Origin: Frigidibacter mobilis
GTDB taxonomy: Bacteria > Pseudomonadota > Alphaproteobacteria > Rhodobacterales > Rhodobacteraceae
DNA: 64,000 bases
Reading direction: 5' to 3'
NCBI RefSeq assembly: GCF_001620265.1
Contig: NZ_CP012661.1
Coordinates: forward strand, 4,167,001-4,231,000
The stretch's first letter is position 1. Each line of letters begins with the position of its first letter. The position numbers were made by a program, and so were the translations under genes. The notes under the pieces were generated by a model. That model searched no databases. It saw only the letters and a program-made list of their open reading frames with translations, and had not been told where the DNA came from. This document shows, piece by piece, positions 44,795 through 53,824 of this stretch.

Positions 44795-46050
44795 ACCCGC
44801 CCGTCTTCGCCACCCTGGGCTGCCGCCTCAACGCCTATGAAACCGAAGCGATGAAAGAGCTGTCGGCGGCCGCGGGCGTGGAAAACGCCGTGGTCGTCAA
44901 CACCTGCGCGGTGACGGCAGAGGCGGTGCGCAAGGCCAAACAGGAAATCCGCCGCCTGTCGCGCGCCCATCCCGGCGCCACCATCATCGTCACCGGCTGC
45001 GCCGCGCAGACCGAGCCCGAAACCTTCGCGGCCATGCCCGAGGTCGCCCGCGTCATCGGCAATACCGAAAAGATGCAGGCCGGCACCTGGCAGGGCCTCG
45101 CCTCCCGCGCCCCCGACCTGATCGGCGAGACAGAGAAGATCCTCGTCGATGACATCATGTCGGTCACCGAAACCGCCGGCCACCTGATTGACGGCTTCGG
45201 CCGCCACCGCGCCTATGTGCAGGTCCAGAACGGCTGCGACCATCGCTGCACCTTCTGCATCATCCCCTACGGCCGCGGCAACTCGCGCTCCGTCCCCGCC
45301 GGCGTGGTGATCGAGCAGATCAAGCGCCTTGTCGGGCGCGGCTTCAACGAGGTGGTGCTGACCGGGGTAGACCTCACCAGCTGGGGCGCCGACCTGCCCG
45401 GCACGCCGCGTCTCGGCGATCTGGTGATGCGGATCCTGCGCCTTGTGCCCGACCTGCCGCGCCTGCGCATCAGCTCCATCGACAGTATCGAGGCCGATGA
45501 CAACCTGATGCTGGCCGTCGCCACCGAATCCCGCCTGATGCCGCACCTGCACCTGTCGCTGCAGGCCGGGGACGACATGATCCTGAAGCGGATGAAGCGC
45601 CGCCACCTGCGCGACGATGCCATCCGCTTCTGCGAAGAGGCCCGGCGCCTGCGCCCCGACATGGTCTTCGGCGCCGACATCATCGCCGGCTTCCCGACCG
45701 AGACGGAGGCGATGTTCGAGAACTCGCTGAAACTGGTCGAGGAGTGTGGGCTGACCTTCCTGCACGTCTTCCCGTTCAGCCCCCGGAACGGCACCCCCGC
45801 CGCCAGGATGCCGCAGGTCCGCGGCCCCGCGATCAAGGACCGCGCCGCCCGCCTGCGCGCCGCCGGCCAGGCGCGGCTGACACGGCATCTGGAAGGCCAG
45901 CAGGGCCGCCGCCACCTGGTGCTGACCGAAGGCCCCCGCCTGGGCCGGACCGAGCAGTTCACCGAGGTCGCCTTCAGCACCGACCAGCCCGAGGGCACCA
46001 TCCTCACCGCCGCGATCACCGGCCAGAACGGCACCCAGCTTCTGGCCTGA
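44791..46050 (+). CDS. mtaB: tRNA t6A37 methylthiotransferase MtaB
   Basis: A 419-residue radical-SAM enzyme that adds a methylthio group to t6A37 of tRNAs reading ANN codons. The N-terminal UPF0004 domain has three Fe-S cysteines (LGCRLNAYE, VVNTCAVTAEA, VTGCAAQTE). The radical-SAM cluster is NGCDHRCTFCIIPYGRG with Cys149, 153 and 156. The TRAM-like end is VLTEGPRLGRTEQFTEVAF. It is translationally coupled to dapF. An 11-bp phased hexamer site lies about 25 bases after the stop. Confidence 0.95.
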   Translation: MNPPVFATLGCRLNAYETEAMKELSAAAGVENAVVVNTCAVTAEAVRKAKQEIRRLSRAHPGATIIVTGCAAQTEPETFAAMPEVARVIGNTEKMQAGTWQGLASRAPDLIGETEKILVDDIMSVTETAGHLIDGFGRHRAYVQVQNGCDHRCTFCIIPYGRGNSRSVPAGVVIEQIKRLVGRGFNEVVLTGVDLTSWGADLPGTPRLGDLVMRILRLVPDLPRLRISSIDSIEADDNLMLAVATESRLMPHLHLSLQAGDDMILKRMKRRHLRDDAIRFCEEARRLRPDMVFGADIIAGFPTETEAMFENSLKLVEECGLTFLHVFPFSPRNGTPAARMPQVRGPAIKDRAARLRAAGQARLTRHLEGQQGRRHLVLTEGPRLGRTEQFTEVAFSTDQPEGTILTAAITGQNGTQLLA

Positions 46051-46073
46051 CGGGGCGGGGCGGCGGCGCAAAT

Positions 46074-46116
46074 CGTATGTATGGCTCCCATATGGGTTCC
46101 ATACGCTTTCCATATG
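46074..46116 (+). repeat. 11-bp phased hexamer site 2
   Basis: TGTATG (46078), CATATG (46089), CATACG (46100) and CATATG (46111) are exactly 11 bp apart with spacers GCTCC, GGTTC and CTTTC; another CGTATG begins at 46074. The spacers GGTTC and CTTTC also occur in site 1. It lies between mtaB and the GST gene. Confidence 0.85.
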
Positions 46117-46240
46117 CTGTTTTTCAGCCTTCCCAAGGGCTTGCACCCGGTTCCACCCCGCGGCTCCCATCCGCGGTGGACTCGCCTGCCCCGCGCCCCT
46201 AGCATCCGCCCGAACGCCCTCCCCGCGAACGGATCCCCCC

Positions 46241-46849
46241 ATGCGCCTCTTCCACTCCCCCACCTCGCCCTATGTCCGCAAGGTCATGGTCACGCTGCTG
46301 GAAACCGGCCAGTCCGCCGATGTGATGCTGGTCCCCGCCGCGGGAAATCCCGTCGATCCCGGCTCCATGCCGGTGATGCACAACCCGCTTGGCAAGATCC
46401 CGGCGCTGGAACTGCCGGACGGCCGCGCGCTCTATGACAGCCGGGTGATCTGCCGGTATCTCGATACCCGCGCCGCTGCCGGCCTCTACCCCGAGGGCGA
46501 GCGCCTGTGGGATACGCTGGTGCTGGAAGCCACCGCCGACGGCATCCTCGATGCAGCGATCCTGATGGTGTATGAAGAGAAAATTCGCCCCGAAGACAAA
46601 CGCTTCGCCCCCTGGGACGATGGCCAGTGGACCAAGATCGCCCGCGCGCTCGACACGCTGCAGGACCGCTGGATGGCGCATCTCGAAGCCCCAGCGCTGG
46701 ACATGGGCCAGATCGCGGTCGGTTGCGCGCTGTCCTATCTGGATTTCCGCCACGCCGCCCGTGACTGGCGCGCCGGGCGCGAGATGCTCGCCGGCTGGCA
46801 CGCCGGATTTGCCGCGCGCGCCACGATGCAGGCCACCCAGCCGGCCTGA
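46241..46849 (+). CDS. glutathione S-transferase family protein
   Basis: 202 residues. The thioredoxin-like N-terminus is MRLFHSPTSPYVRKVMVTLLETG, followed by the cis-Pro region KIPALELPDGRALYDSRVICRYLD. An all-helical C-terminal domain ends DWRAGREMLAGWHAGFAARATMQATQP. Ser7 or Ser9 in the SPTSPYVR motif would be the thiolate-activating residue. Substrate unknown. It starts 124 bases after the phased hexamer site and converges with the barrel gene. Confidence 0.92.
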   Translation: MRLFHSPTSPYVRKVMVTLLETGQSADVMLVPAAGNPVDPGSMPVMHNPLGKIPALELPDGRALYDSRVICRYLDTRAAAGLYPEGERLWDTLVLEATADGILDAAILMVYEEKIRPEDKRFAPWDDGQWTKIARALDTLQDRWMAHLEAPALDMGQIAVGCALSYLDFRHAARDWRAGREMLAGWHAGFAARATMQATQPA

Positions 46850-46853
46850 CCGC

Positions 46854-47495
46854 TCAGAACTTGCGGCTGATCCCGATGTTCAGCGCATTGGTCTGCAGCT
46901 CGGTCTTCAGGCTCCCGCCCGAGTCCAGATCGGCCTCGTGGCGGGACCAGGTGCCCTTGTACTCGCCGAAGACCGACCAGCGGTCATCCAGCGCGTAGCT
47001 GGCACCGGCGACCCATTGTACCACCGGCCCGGTGATCTGGTAACCGAAGGTATGCGCCCCGCCGATGGGCTGCACATCCACGTGCGGTATGGAAACCCCG
47101 AACCCAGCCCCCACATAGGGTGTGACCCGCTGCCCCGGCTGCTGCCAGCGGCGGAAGAGGTTGGCGGTGACGAAGTTCAGCCCGTCGGTGAATTCCAGCC
47201 GTTCATAGCCATAGTCAGCCGGCTCGTCGGCATAGACCTTGGCATGGTTCACCTCGACGCCCCAGCCCCAGCGCTCGTTCTGCCACCAGGTCGCGCGCAG
47301 CCCGTAATAGGGCGGCGCCTCGGTTGACCGCCCCTCCCAGCTGACCCTGTCGCTGCCCGATACCGGGCTGTCGATGTTGCTGGGCGGCGCCGCCTGCCTG
47401 CCGCTGTAAAGGCTGATCTCGATCTCCGCCGACGCGGCGGTGGCAAGACCCAAGGCCATTGCCGCGGCCAGACCCCAAACTCCTGATCGTCCCAT
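46854..47495 (-). CDS. outer-membrane beta-barrel, lipid A oxidase-like (LpxQ type)
   Basis: 213 residues with a signal peptide ([18 protein letters not shown]) and an amphipathic beta pattern ending in the aromatic barrel signature NIGISRKF. The opening [19 protein letters not shown] and the [28 protein letters not shown] block resemble, from memory, rhizobial lipid A 1-oxidase proteins, which oxidise the proximal glucosamine of lipid A. A general OmpW/OmpA-like barrel is the alternative. Monocistronic and convergent with the GST gene. Confidence 0.7.
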   Translation of the reverse strand: MGRSGVWGLAAAMALGLATAASAEIEISLYSGRQAAPPSNIDSPVSGSDRVSWEGRSTEAPPYYGLRATWWQNERWGWGVEVNHAKVYADEPADYGYERLEFTDGLNFVTANLFRRWQQPGQRVTPYVGAGFGVSIPHVDVQPIGGAHTFGYQITGPVVQWVAGASYALDDRWSVFGEYKGTWSRHEADLDSGGSLKTELQTNALNIGISRKF

Positions 47496-47762
47496 TCACC
47501 TGCCCTCCTGTGGCCTGCCTGGGCTGTGCAGCAAATCTGGGCGCTGGCTGAGGCGGATGCAATAACTCGGTCAGCTTCCCGACGCTTCTGCCTCCGGGGC
47601 GTCATCGCGCTGCAACAGGGGCGGCGTCACACCGGCCTGCGCCTGATTGTCTGCTGGACTGGCCTTGGAATGGCCGCTAAACACCGGCGCGTATGGCTGC
47701 GCAAACCGCGGCCCAATCACCGTATTTGGCCCTGTTCCGCGGCCAGGGAAGGGAGAACGCAC

Positions 47763-48329
47763 GTGTCCCACGCAGAAGACTACGCAGGCACTCGAAGGGA
47801 TTTCCTCTACTACGCCACGGCCGGCGCCGGAGCTGTCGCCACCGGAGCGGCAGGCTGGACGCTGGTGAACCAGATGAACCCCTCGGCCGATGTTCAGGCC
47901 CTGTCCTCGATCTACGTCGATGTCAGCGGCGTCGAGGTGGGCACCCAGCTGACGGTGAAGTGGCGCGGCAAGCCGGTGTTCATCCGCCGCCGCACCGCCG
48001 AGGAAATCGCGCGGGCCCGCTCGGAAGACAACGCCCCCGACATGATCGACCACCTGGCGCGCAACGCCAATGCGCCCGCCGATGCCGATTCCTCGGACGT
48101 GAACCGTTCGATGGACGAAGCCGGCGAATGGCTGGTGATGATGGGCGTCTGCACCCACCTTGGCTGCGTGCCGATCGGCAATGGCTCGGGTGACTTCGGC
48201 GGCTGGTTCTGCCCCTGCCACGGCTCGCATTACGACACTTCGGGCCGCATCCGCAAAGGCCCCGCGCCAGAGAACCTGCCGGTTCCGACCGCGCAGTTTT
48301 CCGACGAAACCACGATTCTGCTGGGCTGA
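47763..48329 (+). CDS. petA: ubiquinol-cytochrome c reductase Rieske iron-sulfur subunit
   Basis: A 188-residue Rieske protein of the cytochrome bc1 complex. The N-terminal twin-arginine signal ([24 protein letters not shown]) stays as the membrane anchor. The 2Fe-2S ligands are CTHLGC (Cys130, His132, Cys135) and CPCHG (Cys150, His153), with Cys135 and Cys152 available for the disulfide. The start is GTG behind GGGAGAA. It heads petABC; electrons move from quinol through the Rieske cluster to cytochrome c1. Confidence 0.96.
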   Translation: MSHAEDYAGTRRDFLYYATAGAGAVATGAAGWTLVNQMNPSADVQALSSIYVDVSGVEVGTQLTVKWRGKPVFIRRRTAEEIARARSEDNAPDMIDHLARNANAPADADSSDVNRSMDEAGEWLVMMGVCTHLGCVPIGNGSGDFGGWFCPCHGSHYDTSGRIRKGPAPENLPVPTAQFSDETTILLG

Positions 48330-48340
48330 GGAGCGCACCT

Positions 48341-49678
48341 ATGGCTGGTATCCCGCACGACCACTACGAGCCCAAGTCGGGCCCCGAGAAATGGCTTCAC
48401 AAGCGCCTGCCCGTTATCGGGCTGCTCTATGATACCATCATGATCCCCACGCCCAAGAACCTGAACTGGATGTGGATCTGGGGCATCGTGCTGACCTTCT
48501 GCCTGGTTCTGCAGATCGTGACCGGCATCGTGCTGGTGATGCACTACACCCCGCATGTCAGCATGGCCTTCGCCTCGGTCGAGCATATCATGCGCGACGT
48601 GAACGGCGGCTACATGCTGCGCTACATCCATGCCAACGGCGCCTCGCTGTTCTTCATCGCCGTCTACCTGCACATCTTCCGCGGCCTCTACTACGGCAGC
48701 TACAAGGCCCCGCGCGAGGTGACCTGGATCATCGGCATGATTATCTACCTGCTGATGATGGCGACCGGCTTCCTCGGCTACGTTCTGCCCTGGGGTCAGA
48801 TGTCCTTCTGGGGCGCGACGGTCATCACCGGCCTCTTCGGCGCGATTCCCGGCATCGGCCATCCGCTGCAGACCTGGCTGCTGGGCGGCCCGGCGGTGGA
48901 CAATGCCACGCTGAACCGCTTCTTCTCGCTGCATTACCTGCTGCCCTTCGTGATCGCGGCGCTGGTCGCCGTCCACATCTGGGCCTTCCACACCACCGGC
49001 AACAACAACCCGACCGGCGTTGAAGTGCGCCGCACCTCCAAGGCCGAGGCCGAGAAGGACACGGTTCCGTTCTGGCCCTACTTCGTGATGAAGGACCTGT
49101 TCGCGCTGGCGGTGATCCTGATGGTGTTCTTCGCCATCGTCGGCTTCATGCCCAACTATCTTGGCCACCCCGACAACTACATCGAGGCGAACCCGCTCTC
49201 GACCCCGGCGCATATCGTGCCCGAATGGTACTTCCTGCCGTTCTACGCGATCCTGCGTGCCTTCACCGCCGATGTCTGGGTGGTGCAACTGGTGCAGTTC
49301 GTCACCTTCGGCATCGTCGACGCCAAGTTCTTCGGCGTCGTGGCGATGTTCGGGGCCATCGCGGTCATGGCGCTGGCGCCCTGGCTCGATACCTCCTCGG
49401 TGCGCTCGGGCCGCTACCGCCCGATGTTCAAGTGGTGGTTCGCGCTGCTTGCCATCGACTTCGTGGTGCTGATGTGGGTGGGCGCCATGCCGACCGAAGG
49501 CATCTACCCCTGGATCTCGCTGATCGGGTCGACCTACTGGTTCGCCTATTTCCTCGTGCTTCTGCCGCTGCTGGGGGTGATCGAAAAGCCACTGCCGCAA
49601 CCGGCGACGATCGAGGAAGACTTCAACGCCCACTACTCTCCGAACACCGGCGGCACCAAGACCGTCGCGGCCGAATGA
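48341..49678 (+). CDS. petB: cytochrome b of the bc1 complex
   Basis: A 445-residue integral membrane protein with eight helices. It carries the four haem-ligating His in helices B and D ([27 protein letters not shown] and [20 protein letters not shown]) and the quinol-oxidation motif [14 protein letters not shown]. It binds hemes bL and bH and both quinone sites. Eleven bases separate it from petA and 17 from petC. Confidence 0.98.
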   Translation: MAGIPHDHYEPKSGPEKWLHKRLPVIGLLYDTIMIPTPKNLNWMWIWGIVLTFCLVLQIVTGIVLVMHYTPHVSMAFASVEHIMRDVNGGYMLRYIHANGASLFFIAVYLHIFRGLYYGSYKAPREVTWIIGMIIYLLMMATGFLGYVLPWGQMSFWGATVITGLFGAIPGIGHPLQTWLLGGPAVDNATLNRFFSLHYLLPFVIAALVAVHIWAFHTTGNNNPTGVEVRRTSKAEAEKDTVPFWPYFVMKDLFALAVILMVFFAIVGFMPNYLGHPDNYIEANPLSTPAHIVPEWYFLPFYAILRAFTADVWVVQLVQFVTFGIVDAKFFGVVAMFGAIAVMALAPWLDTSSVRSGRYRPMFKWWFALLAIDFVVLMWVGAMPTEGIYPWISLIGSTYWFAYFLVLLPLLGVIEKPLPQPATIEEDFNAHYSPNTGGTKTVAAE

Positions 49679-49695
49679 GGGAAAGGACAGCCAAG

Positions 49696-50499
49696 ATGAT
49701 GAGGAAACTCGCACTCTCCGCCCTCTCGGCCCTCGCCCTCTCGGGCATCGGGTTTGGCGGCGCGGCCCTTGCAGCCGGCGCCGAAAGCCATGTCCACGAC
49801 ACCTCGTTCAGCTTCGAGGGGCCGTTCGGCAAGTTCGACGAGTTCCAGCTGCAGCGCGGCCTTCAGGTCTATACCGAGGTCTGCTCGGCCTGCCACGGCA
49901 TGAAGTTCGTGCCGATCCGCAGCCTGGCCGATGAAGGCGGGCCGCATCTGCCCGCCGATCAGGTCCGCGCCTATGCCGAACAGTTCGACATCTTCGATCC
50001 CGAGCTGGACGACACCCGCCCCCGCAAGCCGACCGACCATTTCCCGACCGTGACCGGCATGGGCATGGGCCCGGACCTGTCGCTGATGGCCAAGGCGCGC
50101 GCCGGCTTCCACGGGCCTGCCGGCACCGGGATGAGCCAGCTGCTGAACGGCATCGGCGGGCCAGAATACATCGTCTCGGTCCTCACCGGCTATACCGGCA
50201 AGGAAAAAGAGGAAGCCGGCACGCTGTTCTACGAGAACACCGCCTTCCCGGGCGGCTGGATCTCGATGCCGCCGCCGCTGTCGGACGATCTGGTCACCTT
50301 CGCCGATGGCCACCCGGCCACGGTGCATCACATGGCCGAGGATGTCGCGGCCTTCCTGATGTGGACGGCCGAGCCGAAGATGATGGCGCGCAAGCAGGTC
50401 GGCTTCGTTTCGGTGCTGTTCCTGGGCCTGCTGTCGGTGCTGCTGTACCTGACGAACAAGCGGATCTGGGCCGGCGTCAAGGGCAAGAAACTGGCCTGA
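49696..50499 (+). CDS. petC: cytochrome c1 of the bc1 complex
   Basis: 267 residues with a signal peptide ([26 protein letters not shown]). The haem c motif CSACH is at residues 63-67. The axial Met region and the [10 protein letters not shown] and MPPPLSDD blocks follow. A C-terminal membrane anchor ([24 protein letters not shown]) fixes it to the periplasmic face. It passes electrons from the Rieske protein to soluble or membrane cytochromes c. The operon ends in a strong terminator at 50568-50600. Confidence 0.97.
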   Translation: MMRKLALSALSALALSGIGFGGAALAAGAESHVHDTSFSFEGPFGKFDEFQLQRGLQVYTEVCSACHGMKFVPIRSLADEGGPHLPADQVRAYAEQFDIFDPELDDTRPRKPTDHFPTVTGMGMGPDLSLMAKARAGFHGPAGTGMSQLLNGIGGPEYIVSVLTGYTGKEKEEAGTLFYENTAFPGGWISMPPPLSDDLVTFADGHPATVHHMAEDVAAFLMWTAEPKMMARKQVGFVSVLFLGLLSVLLYLTNKRIWAGVKGKKLA

Positions 50500-50514
50500 T
50501 CGCGGGCAGGAAGG

Positions 50515-50562
50515 CCGGGGGCGCTGCCCCCGGACCCCCGGGATATTTGCCCCAGCAAGAAA
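50515..50562 (-). repeat. dispersed hairpin repeat, copy B
   Basis: The reverse strand reads TTCTTGCTGGGGCAAATATCCC, then GGGGGTCCGGGGGC-AGC-GCCCCCGG, matching copy A at 42197-42244 apart from spacer changes. It lies between convergent petC and thiQ. Confidence 0.7.
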
Positions 50563-50567
50563 TGGAT

Positions 50568-50600
50568 AAGCCGCCCGCGGGATACCGCCGGGCGGCTTTT
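50568..50600 (+). terminator. terminator after petABC
   Basis: AAGCCGCCCG (50568-50577) pairs with CGGGCGGCTT (50589-50598), followed by TT. The hairpin's end touches the stop codon of convergent thiQ (50600-50602). Confidence 0.75.
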
Positions 50601-51295
50601 CACTTGCCCAGATAGGCGGCCAGCGCCGGGGGCGGGCTGTCCAGCAGCGCCGCGGTGGGCCGGGGCGGCGATGCCCGGCCCTCGGCCACCAGTACCGACA
50701 GCGGCGCGAAGCGGCGGGCATCGGCAGGCTCGTGGCTGACCATCAGCACGGTCGAGGCGGTTTCGGCCGCGATCTCGGCCACAAGATCCAGCATCTCGGC
50801 CTTCAGCGCCGGGCCAAGCGCCGCGAAGGGCTCGTCCAGCAGCAGCAGGGGGCGGGCGCGCAGCAGCGCCCGCGCCAACGCCACGCGGCCCTGCTGGCCG
50901 CCCGACAGCTGCGCGGGCAGGCGCGCGCCAAGGCCCGCCAGCCCCACCCGCTCCAGCGCCGCCGCAACCTGGGCCTGTTGCGCCCGGGCAAGCCGCAGGT
51001 CGGGGCGCAGGCCGAGGCCGACATTCTGCAGCACGGTCAGATGCGGGAACAGGTTCTGGTCCTGGAACAGGATCGACAGCGGCCGCGCCCCCGGCGCCAG
51101 CGGCGCCAGATCCTGCCCGGCCCAGAGAATGCGCCCCCCGGTCAGCGGCACGAACCCCGCCACCGCCGCCAGCAACGTCGACTTTCCCGCGCCCGATGGC
51201 CCGATCACCGCCACCCGCGCGCCCTCCGGCACCGCGAAATCGGCCTCCATCGTGAAGTCGCCCTGCACGATCCGCGCCCGTTCAAAGACCAGCAT
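50600..51295 (-). CDS. thiQ: thiamine ABC transporter ATP-binding protein
   Basis: A 231-residue ABC ATPase. Walker A is VIGPSGAGKSTLLAAVAGF, the Q-loop region LFQDQNLFPHLTV, the signature LSGGQQGRVALARALLRARPLLLLDEPF with Walker B, and the H-loop VLMVSHEPAD. It energises uptake of thiamine and its phosphates with ThiP and ThiB. It overlaps thiP by 14 bases and is the last gene of the riboswitch-controlled operon. Confidence 0.95.
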   Translation of the reverse strand: MLVFERARIVQGDFTMEADFAVPEGARVAVIGPSGAGKSTLLAAVAGFVPLTGGRILWAGQDLAPLAPGARPLSILFQDQNLFPHLTVLQNVGLGLRPDLRLARAQQAQVAAALERVGLAGLGARLPAQLSGGQQGRVALARALLRARPLLLLDEPFAALGPALKAEMLDLVAEIAAETASTVLMVSHEPADARRFAPLSVLVAEGRASPPRPTAALLDSPPPALAAYLGK

Positions 51296-52850
51296 GGCCG
51301 CGCCCTCCCCTGTCGAACGCCCAGAACAGCCCCAGGCTCAGCCCCAGCAGCAGCACCGCCGCCCCCGCCGCATCCTCCATCCGATAGGCGCCCATCAGCC
51401 GGTAAAGCTGCAAGGGCAGCGTCTCCGTGCCCTGATCGGCAAAGAGCGCGATCACCCCCAGGTCGCCCATCGACAGCGCCGCCGCCAGCCCGGCGCCGAA
51501 CCCCAGCGGCGCACGCAGCCGCGGCAGGATCAGCAGCCGCAGCCGCGCCAGCCCCCGCAACCCCAGCGAGGCCGCCAGCCGCCCATAGCCCGCCTGCAGG
51601 TCGCGCAGCGCCGGCAGCAGGGCGCGCAGCACGAAGGGCAGCGCCATCACCGCATTGACCAGTACCGTGACCGGCAGCGCCAGATCGCCGGGCCGCACGA
51701 AGGGCCGCAGCAGCAGGAACAGCCCCGTCCCCAGCACCAGCGACGAGGTGGCGAGCCCCAGCATCCCCGCCGCCTCGATCCAGCGCCCGCCGCGCCCGGT
51801 GGCCGCAATCGCCAGCGGCAGCGCCAGCATCAGGCACAGCGCGGTCGAGGCCAACGCCACCGCCACCGACCGCCCTGCCGCCGCCCAGACCGAAGCCGGC
51901 AGGCCGCCAAGCTGCGGCACCCCGCGCAGCAGCACCAGCGCCAGCGGCAGCAGCAGGAACGCCGACACCAGCGCGATCACCCCCGCATCCTGCGCCCTGA
52001 GCCAGCCGCTGCGCGCATCCCACCGCTCCGCCGCCCGGTCCAGCCCCGCGCCAAAGCCGGCAGGCCGCGCCACCCGGCCCGCCAGCCCCGCCGCACCAAG
52101 GCACAGCGCGAATTGCACCCCCGCCAGCAGCGCCGCGCGCGACAGGTCGAAATCGAACCGGAACGCCTGATAGATCGCCAGTTCCACCGTCGTGGCCGCC
52201 GGCCCGCCCCCCAGCGTCAGCGCCACGGCGAAACTGGTCAGGCAGACCACGAACACCGCGACCCAGGCCCCCGGCAGCACTGCGCGCAGCATCGGGCGTT
52301 CGAGAAACCGCCCCACCTCACCCGCGCCGAGCCCGAGGCTTGCCGCCAGCCGGAACCGTTCGGCCGGGACAGCGGCCCAGCCTTGCAGGATCAGCCGCGT
52401 CGCCAGCGGCAGGTTGAAGAACACATGCGCCACCAGCACGCCCTGCAGCCCGTAGATGCTGATGGCCGGCAGCCCCGCCGCCCTCAGCCCGTCATTCAGC
52501 AGGCCCGAGCGGCCGAACACCGCCAAGAGCCCCAGCACCGCCACGATCACCGGCAGGATGAACGGCGCCCCCAGCAGCGCGATCAGCGCGGCACGCCCGG
52601 GAAACCGCCGCCGCGCGAAGGCCCGCGCCACCGGCACGGCCAGCAGCACCGAAATGCTGGCCGACAGCGCCGCCTGCAGCAGCGTGAAGCGCACCGCCGC
52701 CCAGTCTGCCGGGCCAAGCCCGCTGGCCGCCTCGGCCCGCCAGGCGACGGCCGCCAGCGTTCCCAATGTCAGGCACAGCACCAGCCCCGCAACGGCGAGG
52801 CCGGCGCCGAAGCCCGCGCGCCCGCTCAGCGCGACAGCGCGGTCTGCCAT
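51282..52850 (-). CDS. thiP: thiamine ABC transporter permease
   Basis: A 522-residue fused permease with about twelve helices and two binding-protein-dependent transport (EAA-like) loops: RLAASLGLGAGEVGRFLERPMLRAVLPGAW in the first half and YGRLAASLGLRGLARLRLLILPRLRAPLGFG in the second. This double-domain organisation is typical of ThiP and related iron permeases. It overlaps thiB by 25 bases and thiQ by 14 bases. Confidence 0.94.
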   Translation of the reverse strand: MADRAVALSGRAGFGAGLAVAGLVLCLTLGTLAAVAWRAEAASGLGPADWAAVRFTLLQAALSASISVLLAVPVARAFARRRFPGRAALIALLGAPFILPVIVAVLGLLAVFGRSGLLNDGLRAAGLPAISIYGLQGVLVAHVFFNLPLATRLILQGWAAVPAERFRLAASLGLGAGEVGRFLERPMLRAVLPGAWVAVFVVCLTSFAVALTLGGGPAATTVELAIYQAFRFDFDLSRAALLAGVQFALCLGAAGLAGRVARPAGFGAGLDRAAERWDARSGWLRAQDAGVIALVSAFLLLPLALVLLRGVPQLGGLPASVWAAAGRSVAVALASTALCLMLALPLAIAATGRGGRWIEAAGMLGLATSSLVLGTGLFLLLRPFVRPGDLALPVTVLVNAVMALPFVLRALLPALRDLQAGYGRLAASLGLRGLARLRLLILPRLRAPLGFGAGLAAALSMGDLGVIALFADQGTETLPLQLYRLMGAYRMEDAAGAAVLLLGLSLGLFWAFDRGGRGHAGL

Positions 52851-53824
52851 TCGGCCAGTGCCTCCTGCCGGATCCGCGCCGCCTCGCCCGCCGGGTAGAT
52901 CAACGCCCGCTCCGGGGTGATGAGCGTGTCAAAGCCCGCCGGCACGCCACCGGGAGGGGTCACCGCCGGATACATCCAGTTGGTTTCGGGGATCACCTTC
53001 TGGAAGTCTTCGCTGACCATGAAGGCCAGGAACCTGTCCGCCAGATCCGGCTCGCCCGTGGAGGCAAGCCGGGCGGCCACCTCCACCTGCAGGTAATGCC
53101 CTTCGGTGAACGAGGCGGCGGCCTTGCTGTCATCGCCCTCGGCGATCAGGTGATAGGCCGGGGAGGTGGTGTAGGACAGCACCATGTCGGCCTCGCCCTC
53201 CAGGAACAGGCCATAGGCCTCGGACCAGCCGGGGGTGACGGTGACGATGTTATCGGCCAGCCCCTCCCAGATCTCTACCGCACGGTCCGGGTAGGCGGCC
53301 TTGACCCACAGCAGCAGCCCCAGCCCGGGGGTCGAGGCGCGCGGATCCTGGATGACGATGCTCACGTCACTCGCCGCCAGCGCCTCGAAGCTGGCGGGCG
53401 GCTCGGGCAGGCGGGTCTTGTCGTAGACAAAGGCGAAATAGCCCCAGTCATAGGGCACGAACATCGGATCGTCCCAGATCACCGGCAGGTCATAATCCGG
53501 CTCGCCAAGCGCATGGTCCGCGAACAGCCCGGTTTCGGCGGCGGCCGCGGTCAGGTTGGTATCCAGCCCCAGCACGATATCGGCCTCGGTCGCCGCGCCC
53601 TCCAGCCGCAGCCGCGACAGCAGTTCCGCGCCGTCCCCCGCAGCCACGAACCGCAGGTCACAGCCGCAGATCGCCTCGAAAGCGGCCTCCACCTGCGGGC
53701 CGGGGCCCCATTCTGTGATGAAGCTGTCATAGGTATAGACGGTCAGCACCGGCAGGTCCTGCGCGGCGGCCGGCAGGGCCACGGGGGCGGCGACCAGCGC
53801 CAGCGCGATCAGGGAACGTGTCAT
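52826..53824 (-). CDS. thiB: thiamine ABC transporter substrate-binding protein, second copy
   Basis: A 332-residue periplasmic protein with a signal peptide (MTRSLIALALVAAPVALPAAAQ). ThiB-type blocks: LTVYTYDSFITEWGPGPQVEAAFEAICGCDLRFV, EGAATEADIVLGLDTNLT, the FVYDKTRLPEPPASFEALAAS segment, ASTPGLGLLLWVKAAYPD and DMVLSYTTSPAYHLIAEGDDS. It binds thiamine or TPP for ThiPQ. Directly downstream of a close paralogue, whose stop it overlaps by four bases. Confidence 0.92.
   Translation of the reverse strand: MTRSLIALALVAAPVALPAAAQDLPVLTVYTYDSFITEWGPGPQVEAAFEAICGCDLRFVAAGDGAELLSRLRLEGAATEADIVLGLDTNLTAAAAETGLFADHALGEPDYDLPVIWDDPMFVPYDWGYFAFVYDKTRLPEPPASFEALAASDVSIVIQDPRASTPGLGLLLWVKAAYPDRAVEIWEGLADNIVTVTPGWSEAYGLFLEGEADMVLSYTTSPAYHLIAEGDDSKAAASFTEGHYLQVEVAARLASTGEPDLADRFLAFMVSEDFQKVIPETNWMYPAVTPPGGVPAGFDTLITPERALIYPAGEAARIRQEALAEWQTALSR

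Noticed and set aside
44221..46263. Long minus-strand open frame opposite dapF and mtaB
   Set aside because: Shadow frame; the plus-strand genes carry all family motifs.
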